A stretch of DNA of 64,000 nucleotides from Allium sativum (GCA_030737875.1 CM060912.1:262441731-262505730); one strand, 5' to 3'. Shown: positions 45,401 to 58,114, numbered from the stretch's first letter. A program made the numbers and translations. The notes: generated from the letters alone by a model not told the origin.

Positions 45401-48340
45401 ACTTGAACTCGATCCCTTATCTGGGAGCATTTTATTTTTCTTATAAATCTCAAATTTTCGTTTCATTTACATTTGGTGATATTTTATTTTTATAAACTTC
45501 TATTTTAAAAACATAGAATCTATTTCCATATTTTAAAATATAGAAAATATTAATTTCCTCAAATTTTAACTTGTAAATTTACATTTCTACTAAATAAAAT
45601 TCAAATGTCATTCCAGAGAATAATTTATTTATTTATAAATTTGACATAGTCAAATTCCAATCATAAATCCGAATGGATTTATTACAATTCATTTTATATT
45701 CCGAACAATGAAATAAATTTCATCGTTTCCCTTTTAAGTGATTTCTAATCCTCTTTTTAAATTCATACTTGAATTTAAGTTATCCAATAATAATTTCTCT
45801 CTTTTATTCATAACTATCGTTTAACATTTCACTTCTTGTTCAAAATATTAAAACCAGTTTCTATTTCAAATCTCATTGAAATCCAATTTCGTTTTCGGGG
45901 AATAAATTTTCCTTTTTAAATTCATACTTGAATTTAATATTTAATACTATCAAATGATAAGATTTCTTTCCATTTATAAACATCGTTTATAAATTCAGTC
46001 ACTTGTTTTTATTATTAAAAACTAGTTAATACTTCTCAGCTTATTCGAAATTCCATTTTTATTTCGAAAATTAAATTTCCCCTTTTAAATCTAAAAATTC
46101 CATTTGTATGATATTTTTAAATATAAATTTCTAGGACCAGTGATAATTAATCATCCAAATACACCAATCATTAATCCAATTTCAACACATCATCGCATAT
46201 AAATAGATAAACAACAATAATTAAATTTGAGGAATCCAGTTGGATCCCTCCAACCTGTTTTCCTGCATCCAAATATGTTAGACCACATAAATAACACCAC
46301 TCCTGCTTCAAGGCAGGATATCGCGCTATAGAAGGTCATCCACTCTTATATCATGGGGCGATAGGGTCATCCGCTAATGATACTGCGGGCATCCGCTAAT
46401 GGTACAGTGGGAAATCCAAGATATATAATAACCACAATCACCAAGCCTAAATAACTAATATATAGAGTGGCCACAATAATGTAATAATTCCCACATGCAT
46501 CCAAGCAATCAACAATTTATTTTTAACGATAAAAATAAATTTAAATAAATTCTTCTTAGTGAGATTTACTCACCTTGATTTTATTTCGTAGAATATCCCG
46601 TTAAAGCTTATCTCATCGCGGCTATGGATCTTCTCGAATAAATTTACTTCGCACCTACGTTTTATTAAATTTAATTATCAATTTAACATTTATTTAATTT
46701 ACTAAAATAAATAAACTTTCCTATATATATATATTTAATTTTGTAAAAGATATATACCTCACGGCCTTTCCCAAAACTCATGCCTCGACATCGCTACTGA
46801 ACTGCTGCTTGCTACATCACTTTACCCTACCAGAATGATCCCGCTACTGCTGCGAATCCCCATCACTGCAACTCCTCCTAACCACCATCGCCGGCGTACC
46901 AACCTTCTACATCAATACAGTACAATATCCATGCTTTATTGTTTCCAAAACCATCACAGTCCCGAACCCCACTTTAAACACTCCACTGTAGATTACCACA
47001 AATCCGACCTTTTATTCACTTTGACGCTGCCATAATGAACTCAGCGCCTCCAAAAACATCATCGTCCTTAAGTCCATCAGCCTCAACTTCATCGATAGAC
47101 TCATTCTTGGTCACGCATCTCCATTCCTAGACTTGAACTTACACCTTTTCTACACTTTCAGAGTTACACGTCCACCCTTAGTTAGTCGAACTCTGACCTC
47201 CCAGGATTTTGAATTGCACCATCTAAGAACACATCGCACTTCCTCTGGTTGCGATCCAAACCAATCGGTTTTCACCTCACTCAACTCCCGAACTCCCACA
47301 ACCATCACCGGTACATCGCACTTCCTCTGGTTGCGTTCCAAACCAATCGGTCTTCACCTCACTCAACTCCCGAACTCCCACAACCATCACCAGTACATCG
47401 CACCATCACCAAAGTCAACATCACAGATCCGAGCTCCCTAAACCTTCCAGTCATGATTGTTCAACCCCCAAATAATCGAACCTCATTCAGTTCGATCATC
47501 AGACAGTTCACCGTAGCATCACCTCTCCATCGCATCGATTTTCGCGCCTTCCATAACCCTTTGAAATGCCTGTATATCGCAAACGTTTCCGCTTCAGATC
47601 TCCTGAATTGATTTGCAACTTTTAGATTTTTCTTTTCGGTGGATTGATTTGTTTTCAACTTTGAATTGGTTTTGAGGAAAAGGAATAATTTATTTTTCTT
47701 GGTAGTTCATCTGAAAGAGGGAAGAAGTAATAGTAGTGAAAGAAAATGGGAAAAGAGTTTTGATTAATAAGTCAACACCATTTCCATTTTCTAGCTGAAG
47801 CTTCAGCTTCCATTTTCATTTATGAAGAATTTTGGAGGGTGTCACGTTTTCTTTTATAAAAGAAAAAGCTTAGCAGGCACGTAATAGAGAATGGTTGTAG
47901 AATAGGTAGGGTGGTTGAGGAAAATACATTTATTAATTTGATTTGATTTTATCCTTAGCCGTTTAATTTTTTTATAATATATTTCGCGGTACCGAACCCC
48001 TATTTGAACGTAACAACCAGTGTTTCTAAGGTAATGCCACTATTCTGAACACAATGGGACGTGTTTTAAAGCCTCATTTGATTATCTGGAAAATATATCA
48101 ATTCAAACGGTCAATTTAAATTAATTTCAATTTAAAATATAATTGATTTCAAACAATTAAATTTATTGATAATAAATAAATATTGCCGTTCTAATTTAAC
48201 ATAAAATTTATATGAATCAACTAAATTGTTTTTATTCAACTTTAAAATTCTAATTTTAATTACTATCGTTTTGTATTACGATAATTGAAATTAAATCATA
48301 TTAGAATAGAAGAAAACAACTAAAAATTCGGGACGTTACA
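42433..48340 (-). repeat. E2 5' LTR, main part
   Basis: Reads TGTAACGTCCC on the minus strand from 48340 and ends at the CACTA junction. Matches the left LTR throughout. It preserves the pre-insertion sites of E1 (42980) and E3 (about 47119). AT-rich, no gene. It contains a 16-bp palindrome AGCTGAAGCTTCAGCT (about 47795-47810) and a candidate TATA box (47851-47858, minus). Confidence 0.88.
47231..47394. repeat. 82-bp tandem duplication in the E2 5' LTR
   Basis: ACATCGCACTTCCTCTGG...CACAACCATCACC(G/A)GT occurs twice in a row; the other LTR (about 13005-13087) has one copy. It arose after E2 inserted. Confidence 0.85.
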
Positions 48341-51300
48341 ATTGGTGAAAAGACATCAAGAAGAAATGGATATATATAAAGTAAATCAACAAAGAAATGG
48401 GTACCAAATCAATTTATAACCTTGGATTTTCATATACAGCTTATCTTCGTACTGTACTTCTTTTCGTTTTCTTCGTAATGCCGCTGGTTTCATGCGATTC
48501 TGTCAAGAATTGACCAAGTAATGACCAAATGAAGTTTTGGTGAATAAAGAGAGAAGGAAACCAAAACTATTGGCGGTTATCTTCAAATTGCATCCACAGG
48601 TTAGACTATTTTGTCCCAAATTCTTTTCCAGATTGTATTCCTCATTCTCTCGGTCGTTTTGATGGGTAGACCATCAAATTCCGATCAAAATTCAGTGAGA
48701 TATGGCAGTTTGAAGTTGGCGATTCAAAACAGAAAATTATATACGGGATTTTCTATTTTATTCTTACTGTTTCAACTTGCTGCACCCCCAATACCATCCA
48801 AATTCATCCCCAAACGGTTACTAGATCGTAGTCCTTGAATTCCTCTTCGATTTGCCGCTGATTTCATCCAATTCCGTTAAGAAACGAAGAAGTTATGTCT
48901 CCTGAAAGTTTGATTAAAAGTGAAAAACGAGAAGAAGAAGAAGAGAATGTGAGGATACATGACTTTGGGCCTTTATATAGTAGTTGAAGTGTCCATTCAT
49001 TCAAAATTCAAAATCAAAATTTTGGAGCCAAGTTGGTTGATCTACTAAATCTTCAATATCTTTCTCATATGGTGTTCAAATTCAGCAAATGAATATACTA
49101 TCCTGATCAGAAAAACAAGATCGTCGCAATAGAGTATATTTCATCATCAAATTCTGGAAGATATTCATGACAATGGAAGAATAACAAGAAGAACGATTGC
49201 AAAAATAGGTACGCCTTGCAAGTATTACATAATTATCATAGAATTTAGGAATATATATCCATTCCCATAATTAGGTATAGAAATTCATCCCTTTTATAAT
49301 CCTAGATATTTTGGTTCATATGTCAATACACTATAGTATACATATGAATACACCAATTTAATTAAAATCTCTTCTTATTTTAAAATCTAACTACTCTTTG
49401 ATTTGATTTTGAAAAGACATATTTTCAAATAAGAAAATGTCAGTTTAAACTCAAGCTATCAAGTTTAATAATCTACTTATTTTATTTCAAAAATATATTG
49501 AAAGTATATATATATAGTACATAGATATGTTAATAACTTAAAATTTTCAAACATTTGATATTATTATAAAATATAAATATATCTTTTATATGAAATTTAA
49601 ATATACATAGTTTAACTTATATATTTTAGTAACAACTTTAGATTACATTATCACAAATACTATTTGTAACTTCATACTAATTTTGATTTCTTAAAACTTG
49701 TATATTAAAATTAAAATTTTGATATAAATAAATAAATATATATTTGATTTTTTATGTATTAAAAATGTAGTTTAATATAAGAAGTTATAGCTTTATATGT
49801 TACTTTATATTACCAAAATTAATTTTTAAATAACTATAGATTTCTTTTGAAATTTTAACATATAAATGGTTTTTTAGCAAATTAATATGTTTTGATTTCT
49901 AAAGCTGAAATCAAAAATTGACATGTATCAAAATATTTATGTATATCTCATAATAAATTAAACTTTGAGTTCTTTTTTAAATTTAGTTTTATATATACTT
50001 ATGAATATATATTGATATCAAAATAGTTTACTTTATATGATACAATTTTTATATTCTCTTTAAAAATACCTTCAATTTTTACTATAAGTACCCTACTAAG
50101 ATTATTTAACTCCATATTTCTCATAGAATCATCCTGAATCTTTTACTACTTATCATAAATATATTTTTAATTAAACTCTTATCTTTATTATTCTTTCAAT
50201 CATTTTCATTAGTATAATTAACCTAAGTCTAGAAATTAACATTATCATTGTCTGATTCAGATAATTTATAATATATGTATATGCATAATAGTTAGATCTT
50301 ACTTTAAATATCTTTTATAGAAATACATACCATCATCAATCATTATTATCATAATATCATTTCATATCATACCTCATTTATTACAGTGCATGATAAAATC
50401 ATTCACATCACAAGTTGCATATCATTCAATATATCATTTCATATTGCTTTACATATGACATATAACTCATACTACATTATAACCAATATACTACACACAC
50501 TGCATTACATGTTAACATTAACTCCGCACATATAATATGAGAAGTTTTTATCTAATTAGAAATATAGGATTATTAATCAAATACATAACATATTAACTTG
50601 ATTGACTTGCTTGATTAATTGATTGGCTTGATTAACTTGCTTGGCTTGTTTAAATTGTTTGACTTGATTGACTTACTTGACATGGCTAAATTTAATTAGT
50701 GGTTGATAGGAGTTTTATAGGCTTTTTGGATAAATAGAAGTTAGAAGAAATGTTTGATTTTATTTTTGAATTGAAGTATTATGACAACAACAGTTAAATT
50801 GGTTGATTGTTTGGATTAAATTTCTTTACTTAACCTATATCTAGTTTTAAGGATATCTTATTAGAGTTATTTCTTAGTCTAGATTAAAGTCTTATTATAG
50901 TTTTAAGGGAATTAAAGTTTAGGATAGGTTTAGTCTTATATTAGATTAAGGGTATTAGATTAAGGGGGTATTATAGTTTTTTAGGATAGTTGGAGGTTCA
51001 AGAAGTGTTTATTAACATATATTATTTAAGTTAGTTGATTTGGTTGATTGCTTGAATTGCTTGTTTGGACTGATTGTTTGATTTAATATTGATTGGACTG
51101 CTTACTTTATTATCCTTTTATTTGGTATAGCCATAATTTTAGGGAGAGTTATAATTTTTAGGCTTAGAATCATAGTTTTAGAGGGAAATATAAGGTTAAT
51201 CAATTCAGGAAGTATTATATAGTCATTAGGATATAATATAGGCATAAATTTAGGGGGAGTTATATTTATTAGTACTTTATTATAGAGTTAAATAGGATAT

Positions 51301-51425
51301 ATAGATAGATATAGGATTTAGGGGGAGTATCTTCTGAATTTCTTTTTGATAACGGCAAAGGGTGAGAAATTATAAAATATAGACTTAGTTTAAGTAGAGT
51401 ATATAGGATTTATATTGACAGGGGG
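48341..51425. other. AT-rich DNA, probably the 3' interior of the Sirevirus-like E7, partly unassigned
   Basis: 48346-49150 looks like a minus-strand promoter/LTR piece (TATATAAAGGCCC near 48970 on the minus strand, followed by a CT-rich start region, and a diverged duplicate of about 50 bases at 48470 and 48850). 49200-50540 is AT-rich with nothing I can name. 50565-50690 is a degenerate repeat of TTGACTTGCTTGATTAA. 50950-51330 carries recurring AGGGGG(A/T) motifs (50963, 51137, 51257, 51318). No coding frame supported. Confidence 0.45.
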
Positions 51426-51898
51426 TGTTGACCTACTTTTTAGTCAAAGCCGTCACACACGAAATCTCTGGTTAACAATACGCACAAGTATGGGGAATAT
51501 CGTCAGAAGACATGAAGCGATTTGGTTGAAGTCGCGTCATAATCAAAGATTGGCCCGAATCTCCTATCATATGACCTCTTTTGGGCCCGAAAAAAGCAAT
51601 TACGGAGCTAAGCTCTATAACTCTTGTATCTTTCTGAATCAGCTTCGAATCGAGCTTTCGTTTGGCTAAAACGGACTTATGGTTTGAAAGTTACGCCCGT
51701 TTCCGTGAACGTATGCAGAACCAGAAACTTGGAATATGGAATTGGCATAACCCATTCCGATCGGATATACGGTTCGGATCAGAGCATTGAAGACCCGACC
51801 CACCTGAAGTATTCTGCACTGAAGTGCTTCTAGTCTTCGGATTGGAGACATCAACTCGGTTCAGATCGGATCCGAACCGAACTGCCTCGACCTGCTTC

Positions 51899-52512
51899 TA
51901 GGGCTGCATCGGGTCAAGCCAAATACTTCATCCGACCCGTATTGGTTTGGGTTGATGAAAATTGAACCCGCACCCAACCTCATATAGGGTTGGGTTGGGT
52001 TGGGTTGAAGAATGGGTTGGGTCGGGTCAAATAGGGTTGGGTTGGGTTGTATACATGATTAATCCATAATATAAATTTTGACTTAATAATTTATGTTTTA
52101 AGACATGCAAAAACATACCTCATGTAAAAACAAACCAATTTCTCACACCAGTACACCACGCAAGAGACTCAGCACACAATATAACTAAATATCCTAAGCA
52201 TATCCAACTAAATACAAGCAAGTTAATAATGTATGAAGACCAAGGCCAAGCTACATGAAAAAGCGGCTGCCTGGAATGAATAAAATTTCATTAATTCGGT
52301 GCAGATATCAAAGCATAAGTGTGAAGGGTTTTTTATTTTTTCAAAGTGAGGTTGGGTTGGGTTTATATAGGGTTGGGTTGATTGAAAAATTACACCCGAC
52401 CCATATATAGTATGGGTTAAAAATTGAAACCCATATCCAATCCGAACTACTTTGGGTTGGGTCGGGTTTATGTGGGTTGGGTCGGGTTGGATATGGGTTG
52501 TGTGCAGCCCTA
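51899..52512. mobile_element. E9: small non-autonomous hAT element (614 bp)
   Basis: Terminal inverted repeats TAGGGCTGCA...TGCAGCCCTA and an 8-bp TSD CCTGCTTC (51891-51898, 52513-52520) are hAT hallmarks. Subterminal GGGTTGGGT repeats occur at both ends in the same orientation. No transposase; it would need one in trans. Confidence 0.95.
51987..52004 (+). other. Potential G-quadruplex GGGTTGGGTTGGGTTGGG
   Basis: Four G-triplets with two-base loops in the left subterminal part of E9, with further GGGTTGGG runs at 52013-52045 and 52349-52500. Confidence 0.85.
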
Positions 52513-53070
52513 CCTGCTTCTGCACATGAGTTTGACCTGTTCTTAAGGAGAAACTTCCTCCTACTAATCCGGATCAACTCACACATGTCATGACACGATC
52601 TGGAGAGTTTTTCTCCACTTTCTCCACTACATTCCAAGATGAAGGGGATGCGCGCCACGTGGCATCCGAACAGAACCTAGAAATCACCTATAAATACACC
52701 GCTTGGTGGAGAATTAAGGGATCTTTTGGCTACTCTCTTACTCAGTTTCCACCATTTCAACCGCAAGGACCTTACAAACACATCAAAGCCGAATTCCACA
52801 TTATAACAAGAGGATTTCGTGTATAATCTCCACTTTTTTCACTTCTTTTCATTGTAAACACGAGGATTTCGTGTATAAACCGCAAGCAAACTATATTGTA
52901 ATAGCTTCTTAGGATTTAAGAAACTATAAATTGGACGTAGGCTTAGTTTGAGCCGAACCACTATAAAAATCTCGTGTGTTCCCTCTTATTTTACTGCTTT
53001 TCTGCATTGATCTGTGATTGTGAGGTTTTCACATTGGATTTGGGTGTTAGGCCCAGATTTCGGTCTAACA

Positions 53071-53149
53071 GGGGGAGTATTAGAAGGATCATCATCAACA
53101 GATATGATATTTTATAAACTAAGGTTGTTATCATCAAAAAGGGGGAGAT
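53071..53149 (+). other. E7 (Sirevirus-like) final interior with polypurine tracts
   Basis: GGGGGAGTATTAG at 53071 and AAAAAGGGGGAGAT (53136-53149), the latter directly before the LTR and thus the functional PPT. Several PPT-like repeats before the 3' LTR are a known mark of Sireviruses. Confidence 0.75.
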
Positions 53150-54578
53150 TGTTGGAGAATGGAGTTTTGATGACAACAACCTTATTTCAATATTAATTGA
53201 TTATAAAATATATACTAAAACTTTTGTCCAGAATATATATATATATACACATACATATATACATATGCAGGATTTATATATAGGAATTAATACTGAAGAC
53301 TGTACAGTTCAAGAGTTTCTAGAGATTCAGAATTCAGAGATGATTCAAGACTCATGAGTAATCAAGATTTCAAGAGTTCAAGATATATACAGTAATAGAG
53401 TCTAGTTTATGTAAGACTTTGAACAGCACTACAGGTTCAAATTCAAATTTTGCTTTTCAATTTCTATTTTTCAAATTCAAATTCTATTTTTAAATTTATC
53501 TTCAATCTTTATTTTATCTATTTTACTTTGATTTTAAACTCAAGTAATATAGTTTATAAGTTTATATACTTTATATTTATACAATTTTAACCTCTATAAT
53601 TTTATAAATATGTTCATATATCCTATATTTATGTTTTCATATGATTTTCTACTTTATAATACTTATTTATAACACTATGTTTTAATTCAAGAATTTCCAG
53701 AATTATATATATATTAAAACACTTGAAAAATGCTCAAAAATTAATTTTGAACTACAATATGTCGACATATAAAGATGGCTATGTCGACATATAATTGTCA
53801 TATTTTTAATTTTGAAAGTAAGTGTATTTTCACTATTTGTAACATTCCAGAAGCGTTGCAGCCTTTCAAATGTAATAAATAGGGACTGATTTCGAATTTT
53901 TTCATTATTCTTCTTCTCCATCTTCATCCCCTTTCTTTACACCATTATATTTTCTTATTTTTATGATTTCTACACCTATACTCTACCAAATTCAATTTTA
54001 TTTACATAAAACTTCTTCTCTTCTCACTCTCTACTCATTACTCTCTGAATCGAAGTGCTATTGAAGAGTTATAGGGTTGTTGTAATTGTTTGGGAAGTGT
54101 TTGGGAAAAAGGTGTTTCCTTGTAGCCTTGAAATCAAGGAACCGAAGCGGGGTTTACCTTGTAGCCGTGAAATCAAGGGGAATATACTTGATCAAGGGTG
54201 TCTAGAGCGGTGTTAACCTTGTAGCCGTGAAATCAAGGGTGTTTGGAATCGATGTTAACCTTGTAGCCATGAAATCAAGGGGATTGTACTTGGATATTGG
54301 TATAGTAATAGAACTCTGCGCAATCCAGCGTTACGTGGGATGGGACATAGGAGTAATCCGAACCAGTATAAAATCCGGTGTGTTCTTTCCTTTTCTGCAT
54401 TTTATTTTTGTTTATCTTTGTGTTTGTGTTTGATTCTGTGTCCGTGATTGTTTCTATGGTGTGTGATTCATATAGTAGATCATATAAGTTTTAGATTTTG
54501 TTAAATTTCTCAAAAACACTATTCACCTCGCCTATAGTGTTAGTTTTGCCTTAACGATCCATTCCGCAATCCCTAACA
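53150..54578 (+). repeat. E7 3' LTR, Sirevirus-like Ty1/copia (1,429 bp)
   Basis: TGTTGGAGAATGG...CCCTAACA after a PPT; the right TSD would be ACTAG (54579-54583). Contains two TATGTCGACATA palindromes (53758-53769, 53780-53791), a TATA-like TAATAAATAGG (about 53873), and four copies of CCTTGTAGCCGTGAAATCAAGG-type sequence (54118-54281). A homologous partial LTR is at 61423. No gene. Confidence 0.88.
54118..54281 (+). repeat. Four-fold repeat with CCTTG...CAAGG ends
   Basis: Units of 22 bases, spaced irregularly, in the R/U5 part of the E7 LTR; each has CCTTG paired with CAAGG as a small hairpin. Confidence 0.85.
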
Positions 54579-55506
54579 ACTAGTGCATAGTGTGGAAATC
54601 ATTTTCGAAAGTAAAGGTATAAATCTTAGCTCGCATAATTCTCCATCCCATTATGTTGGCTATTTGGTTGCATATGAAAACGCAAAGCTCGTATTGGAAG
54701 TTGGATTCCAACAATGACCAAGGCAAATGATCTTTCTTAATCATTCGGAACACCTCAAACGGGATGTTCAAGGATTCAACAAATGATCCTTCGAAGTGGG
54801 AGAGTCGGCCATCACTAATAGGCTGGTTGGAATCTTACCTGAACATAACACCCCCATTATATTTGACCATTCCGAGGCACCTCAATCCATCATTCACATA
54901 AGTAAACTTGTCAGGAATCCGTACCATAGCATCACTTTTTATCTAGAAGGAAACGTATGTCCTTATCTCTACGGTCCATCATCCTGTTTTTGGCCATTCA
55001 CGGGTTGTGAGGCTCTAAAGTCACGTTTCAACACAAAGCTACACTATACCAGTCATGCTTTGATCATCATCCATAGTTATGCTTTTCAACAAAAAGCTTT
55101 GATCGTCTCAGCACTTAGCATGCCACATTGTCAATTCACAGCATATAATCGGTGTCTATTAATATATAACCCTCTAAGCACATATGTCCCAAAGGAGGGT
55201 GTTAAGCTAAGAGAATAAATTATTCGCCACCAACTGATATAACATATATAGAAACCAATTGGTTATGCTGTAAAATACAACATCCGACACACATCCATTT
55301 ACAAGTTTGTTCTGGGTTATGAACGAAACCAAAGGCACCTTAATCCTCGTCCAATAAAGGAGAGAGACCCTTGCAAATCCGAACAATCAACAAGTACGTC
55401 TGGACTACTTCCACTTGTAAGCTCGTCTTGGGTGTACCTCCCAATCGAGACATTGATAATAATCCAAACGATATGAAGATCCTTGGTCTTCAACCACCGT
55501 CATCGG
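54579..55506 (-). mobile_element. E10: LTR fragment related to E3
   Basis: Aligns in stretches with E3 about 9700-10500 (TGTGAGGCTC, CTTTGATCATC, GGGTGTTAAGC.AGAGAATAAATT, CATTTACAAGTT.GTTCTGGGT.TGAACGAAACC, AAGTACGTCTGGAC, CTTCAACCACCGTC). Both ends are cut by later insertions, E7 at the left and E11 at the right, so it is the oldest layer here. The 140-codon frame at 54796 has no protein signature. Confidence 0.8.
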
Positions 55507-56504
55507 TGTTAATGTCAAAAATTGATCATTAACATCCAAGGTGTAATTATACACTTCACAAACGATTTAGATCTAGAAACATGGTAGCCACGAACACATA
55601 AAGCAGTAAAAAGACAAGAATTTATAGTGGTTCATCCTAGAATTGGCCTACGTCCACTTTGAAGAGAATTCTCATTATCATCGTCAAGGTTATAAGGTAC
55701 ATGATTTCTACTACTTCACTCATTTTCTCTATTTTTACAATAATCTTCTCTACTTCTTCTCTTTTTACTTTTGATTCACTTGAATTCACCAAGGAAGTAA
55801 TGAGATCTCTCATATTGCAATGGTTATTGGATTAGATCTTCAACAACTTGAGACTAAAATGATATTTGGCAAATCTATGGTGGTTGAGATGTTGAATCTA
55901 AGTTTGGAAGAGGATTAATGGAGGTTTGATTGATTTGGAGGAGTTTAGAAATTAGTTGGACAACACTTCATGGAGAGAAAATTCTGTCCCTTTAATGGAG
56001 GAAGTGTGGGGGTATTTATAGGTGTGAAGGTGATGTGGAGTAGTTCAGAAATTTGGTGTGCAGGTCTTTAAATCATTGGACGACCTAACATCCCAGGTCG
56101 TGAATGACCTGGATTGTGTCGTGAGCCCCGAGCAACGATCCTGGATGAACGACCTGGCTACCAAAACATTTGAACGATCTGACTAGGTCGTGTGAACGAC
56201 CTACCTATCTCCTTAGGTCGTGGAACGACCCGATTGCTAACATGCTTGCTTAGTTAGGTCGTTGAATGACCTAACTTTCAAATCGACCTTCCAGCTTTCA
56301 TGACCCGACCTAGAGCATGTGAAAATGACCTAGCGGTCACGACCTGACTGTGACGACCTGGTCCTGATGCAAGCAAGACGACCCAAGGCCTGAACGATCT
56401 GACCCCACACGACCTGAACGACCTAAGCTTGAAAGTGTGAGGATGACCTAACACTTGAACCATATTTATGCATCATATTCAAACCATATTTTTATGGGTT
56501 AACA
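55507..56504 (-). repeat. E11 3' LTR (about 1.0 kb) and adjacent PPT
   Basis: Plus-strand ends TGTTAATGTC and GGGTTAACA, next to TTTTCCCCTC, the complement of a PPT. TATA box on the minus strand (TATAAATA, plus 56013-56020). Many AGGTCGT...ACGACCT inverted repeats lie at 56045-56460, upstream of the TATA box. The palindrome GTTAATGTCAA/TTGATCATTAAC marks the outer end. Confidence 0.78.
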
Positions 56505-56514
56505 TTTTCCCCTC

Positions 56515-58114
56515 GAAGTGTGTGTTGCTGAAAACAACATATGCTTCGAAATTGCATGTATTAATATCACCTCAATGAGTCATGCTATGTTTGTTTGAAG
56601 CATTTTCCACACACGAACCATATTAGGTCGTTCGGGCTTTCTTGAATGAATCGGTCTTCGCCCTATTACAATTCACATGACTTTATGTTATCTTCTAAGG
56701 TCGTGCACCTTTATTTATTCCCTTCTACTAAAAAGAAATTCTGTAATGGCGATCAACTTTTGAGAGAAGCAGAAAACATTCCAACCCCCAATCGCGGCCT
56801 CAACTAGATTCACCGTCATCAACTAAGCACAACAACCTTTGATCTTACTCAAAATCAATATCCACCCTTATTGTACCCATCTCGAACTGCTTTGTAGCCA
56901 TTTCTATTAAATATGAGTTGTTTCAACATCGCCAGGCTTCTAGAAGGAGTCGTCACTAACTTCTGATTAAAGAGTACGCATTGATTTTCCTTTTAGACTT
57001 TTGTGTTGGTTTGATGTTGACAATAGTTTGAGTCTTTACCGATTTGGAATTAGGATTTTGCGTCCGATGTAGCAAGCCCTTGTGTTTATCCATGTTTTCC
57101 CATAAATTTGTGTTCAAATTTGAATTAGAATCAATTTTTAAGCTGTAGACTTTTGGTCGGGTTAGGGTTTATGAACATTGTTAATCTCCCGACATCAACA
57201 ATCTTGTAACAAAAATTTCAAATTTGGGCTTTGCTCTAATACTCTTTGGTGGTAAATCTTCATTTCACTTTACACTTTCATGCTTTGTAATCGGATTTGA
57301 ATGTGATAGCCTTGGTTGTCGATAGGCATGTGTGAATGCGGTCTAATCAATATTACATTTTGTTTGAAAATTTCGCATCAGTCCACATTTGTCACTATTC
57401 TATGTTCAGATATGAATCCAATGCTGAACTAATGATGATCTAATTTGACTGTTAGTCATTGATGTGAACCGTTGATATGTATGTCTGGTAATTTGTAATT
57501 AGATCTGAACCTAATGCTTTTATGCTTGTTGTGGACTCGTCACGACGATTTTCATTGTTGATCATTTTGTTGCAGTCATTTTATATGAACTTTCTTAACA
57601 TAGTGTGATTTCGAGAATAGTTAATAGTGTGCATGCTTGGTAGATTATATTTACACTCTTAGATCGTTGGAGCGAGATAAACCTTTAGGCTGTTGAGCGA
57701 CTTAAGCTCCTCCAACCCAGTGCACTTGCTCCTTTTAGCTGTTTGAATGATCTAGGCCTTTCCAAACAAAGTGACAACCCAGCCTCTTAAAGCAATCAAG
57801 CGACCCAAGACTTCAGGTCGGTTTTCGACCTGATAGTTAGGTCGTTAAGCGACCTGACTATTAGGTCGTGAAACGACCTGGCTGTTAAGTCGAAGAACGA
57901 CTTGACTATTAGGTCAAGGAACGACCTGACTGTTAGCAACCTAACTTTTGACTCGTTGGCTAACTTTAATTTTATGAATTGAAGCACGCCTTTAAACCAA
58001 TGTGATCAAACATCGTGGGCTTTGAACAATTTCGTAGTAATGACTTGAGAGTTGAATGTTCGTCACCCTATTTCCTGCCTGTGATATAGTTATAAACGAG
58101 ATTGTTTATGTAGA
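56515..58114. other. E11 interior between PPT and antisense gene
   Basis: Non-coding. Mostly T-rich sequence in the 57000-57600 part, possibly introns or UTR of the plus-strand gene. 57807-57950 is a second array of AGGTCGT...ACGACCT units. Confidence 0.5.
57807..57950. repeat. Array of TTAGGTCGTGAAACGACCTGACTA inverted repeats (about 27-bp units)
   Basis: Five or more units, each with an AGGTCG...CGACCT stem, matching in sequence the motif scattered in the E11 LTR at 56045-56460. Confidence 0.85.

Larger units (their letters stand above)
4812..48340 (-). mobile_element. E2: large-LTR, gene-less retrotransposon (LARD-like) hosting most of the nest
   Basis: Minus-strand element. The 5' LTR is at the right (48340 down to 42433, then 24872-24843) and the 3' LTR at the left (13923 down to 12895, then 8947-4812, and continuing left of E1 outside the window). 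The PBS is at 24829-24840 and the PPT at 13924-13941. After removing nested elements each LTR is about 5.7-5.9 kb and the interior about 1.8 kb with no gag or pol. That is the layout of large retrotransposon derivatives, which depend on proteins from elsewhere; an internally deleted element is the alternative. The right-flank TSD would be ATTGG (48341-48345); the left one is outside. In about 390 compared bases (4812 on versus 42980 on) I count about 19 differences. Confidence 0.85.
51426..53070 (+). mobile_element. E8: Ty1/copia-type solo LTR (1,645 bp)
   Basis: Starts TGTTGACC and ends GGTCTAACA, flanked on both sides by GGGGG (51421-51425 and 53071-53075). A TATA box (CTATAAATAC, about 52689) and the sequence GGACGTAGGC near its end are typical of copia LTRs. 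No interior. It carries E9. It landed in one of the AGGGGGAGT motifs of E7. Confidence 0.88.

Noticed and set aside
54796..55218. A 140-codon plus-strand frame
   Set aside because: Lies in an LTR fragment related to E3; no protein signature and not kept open in E3.
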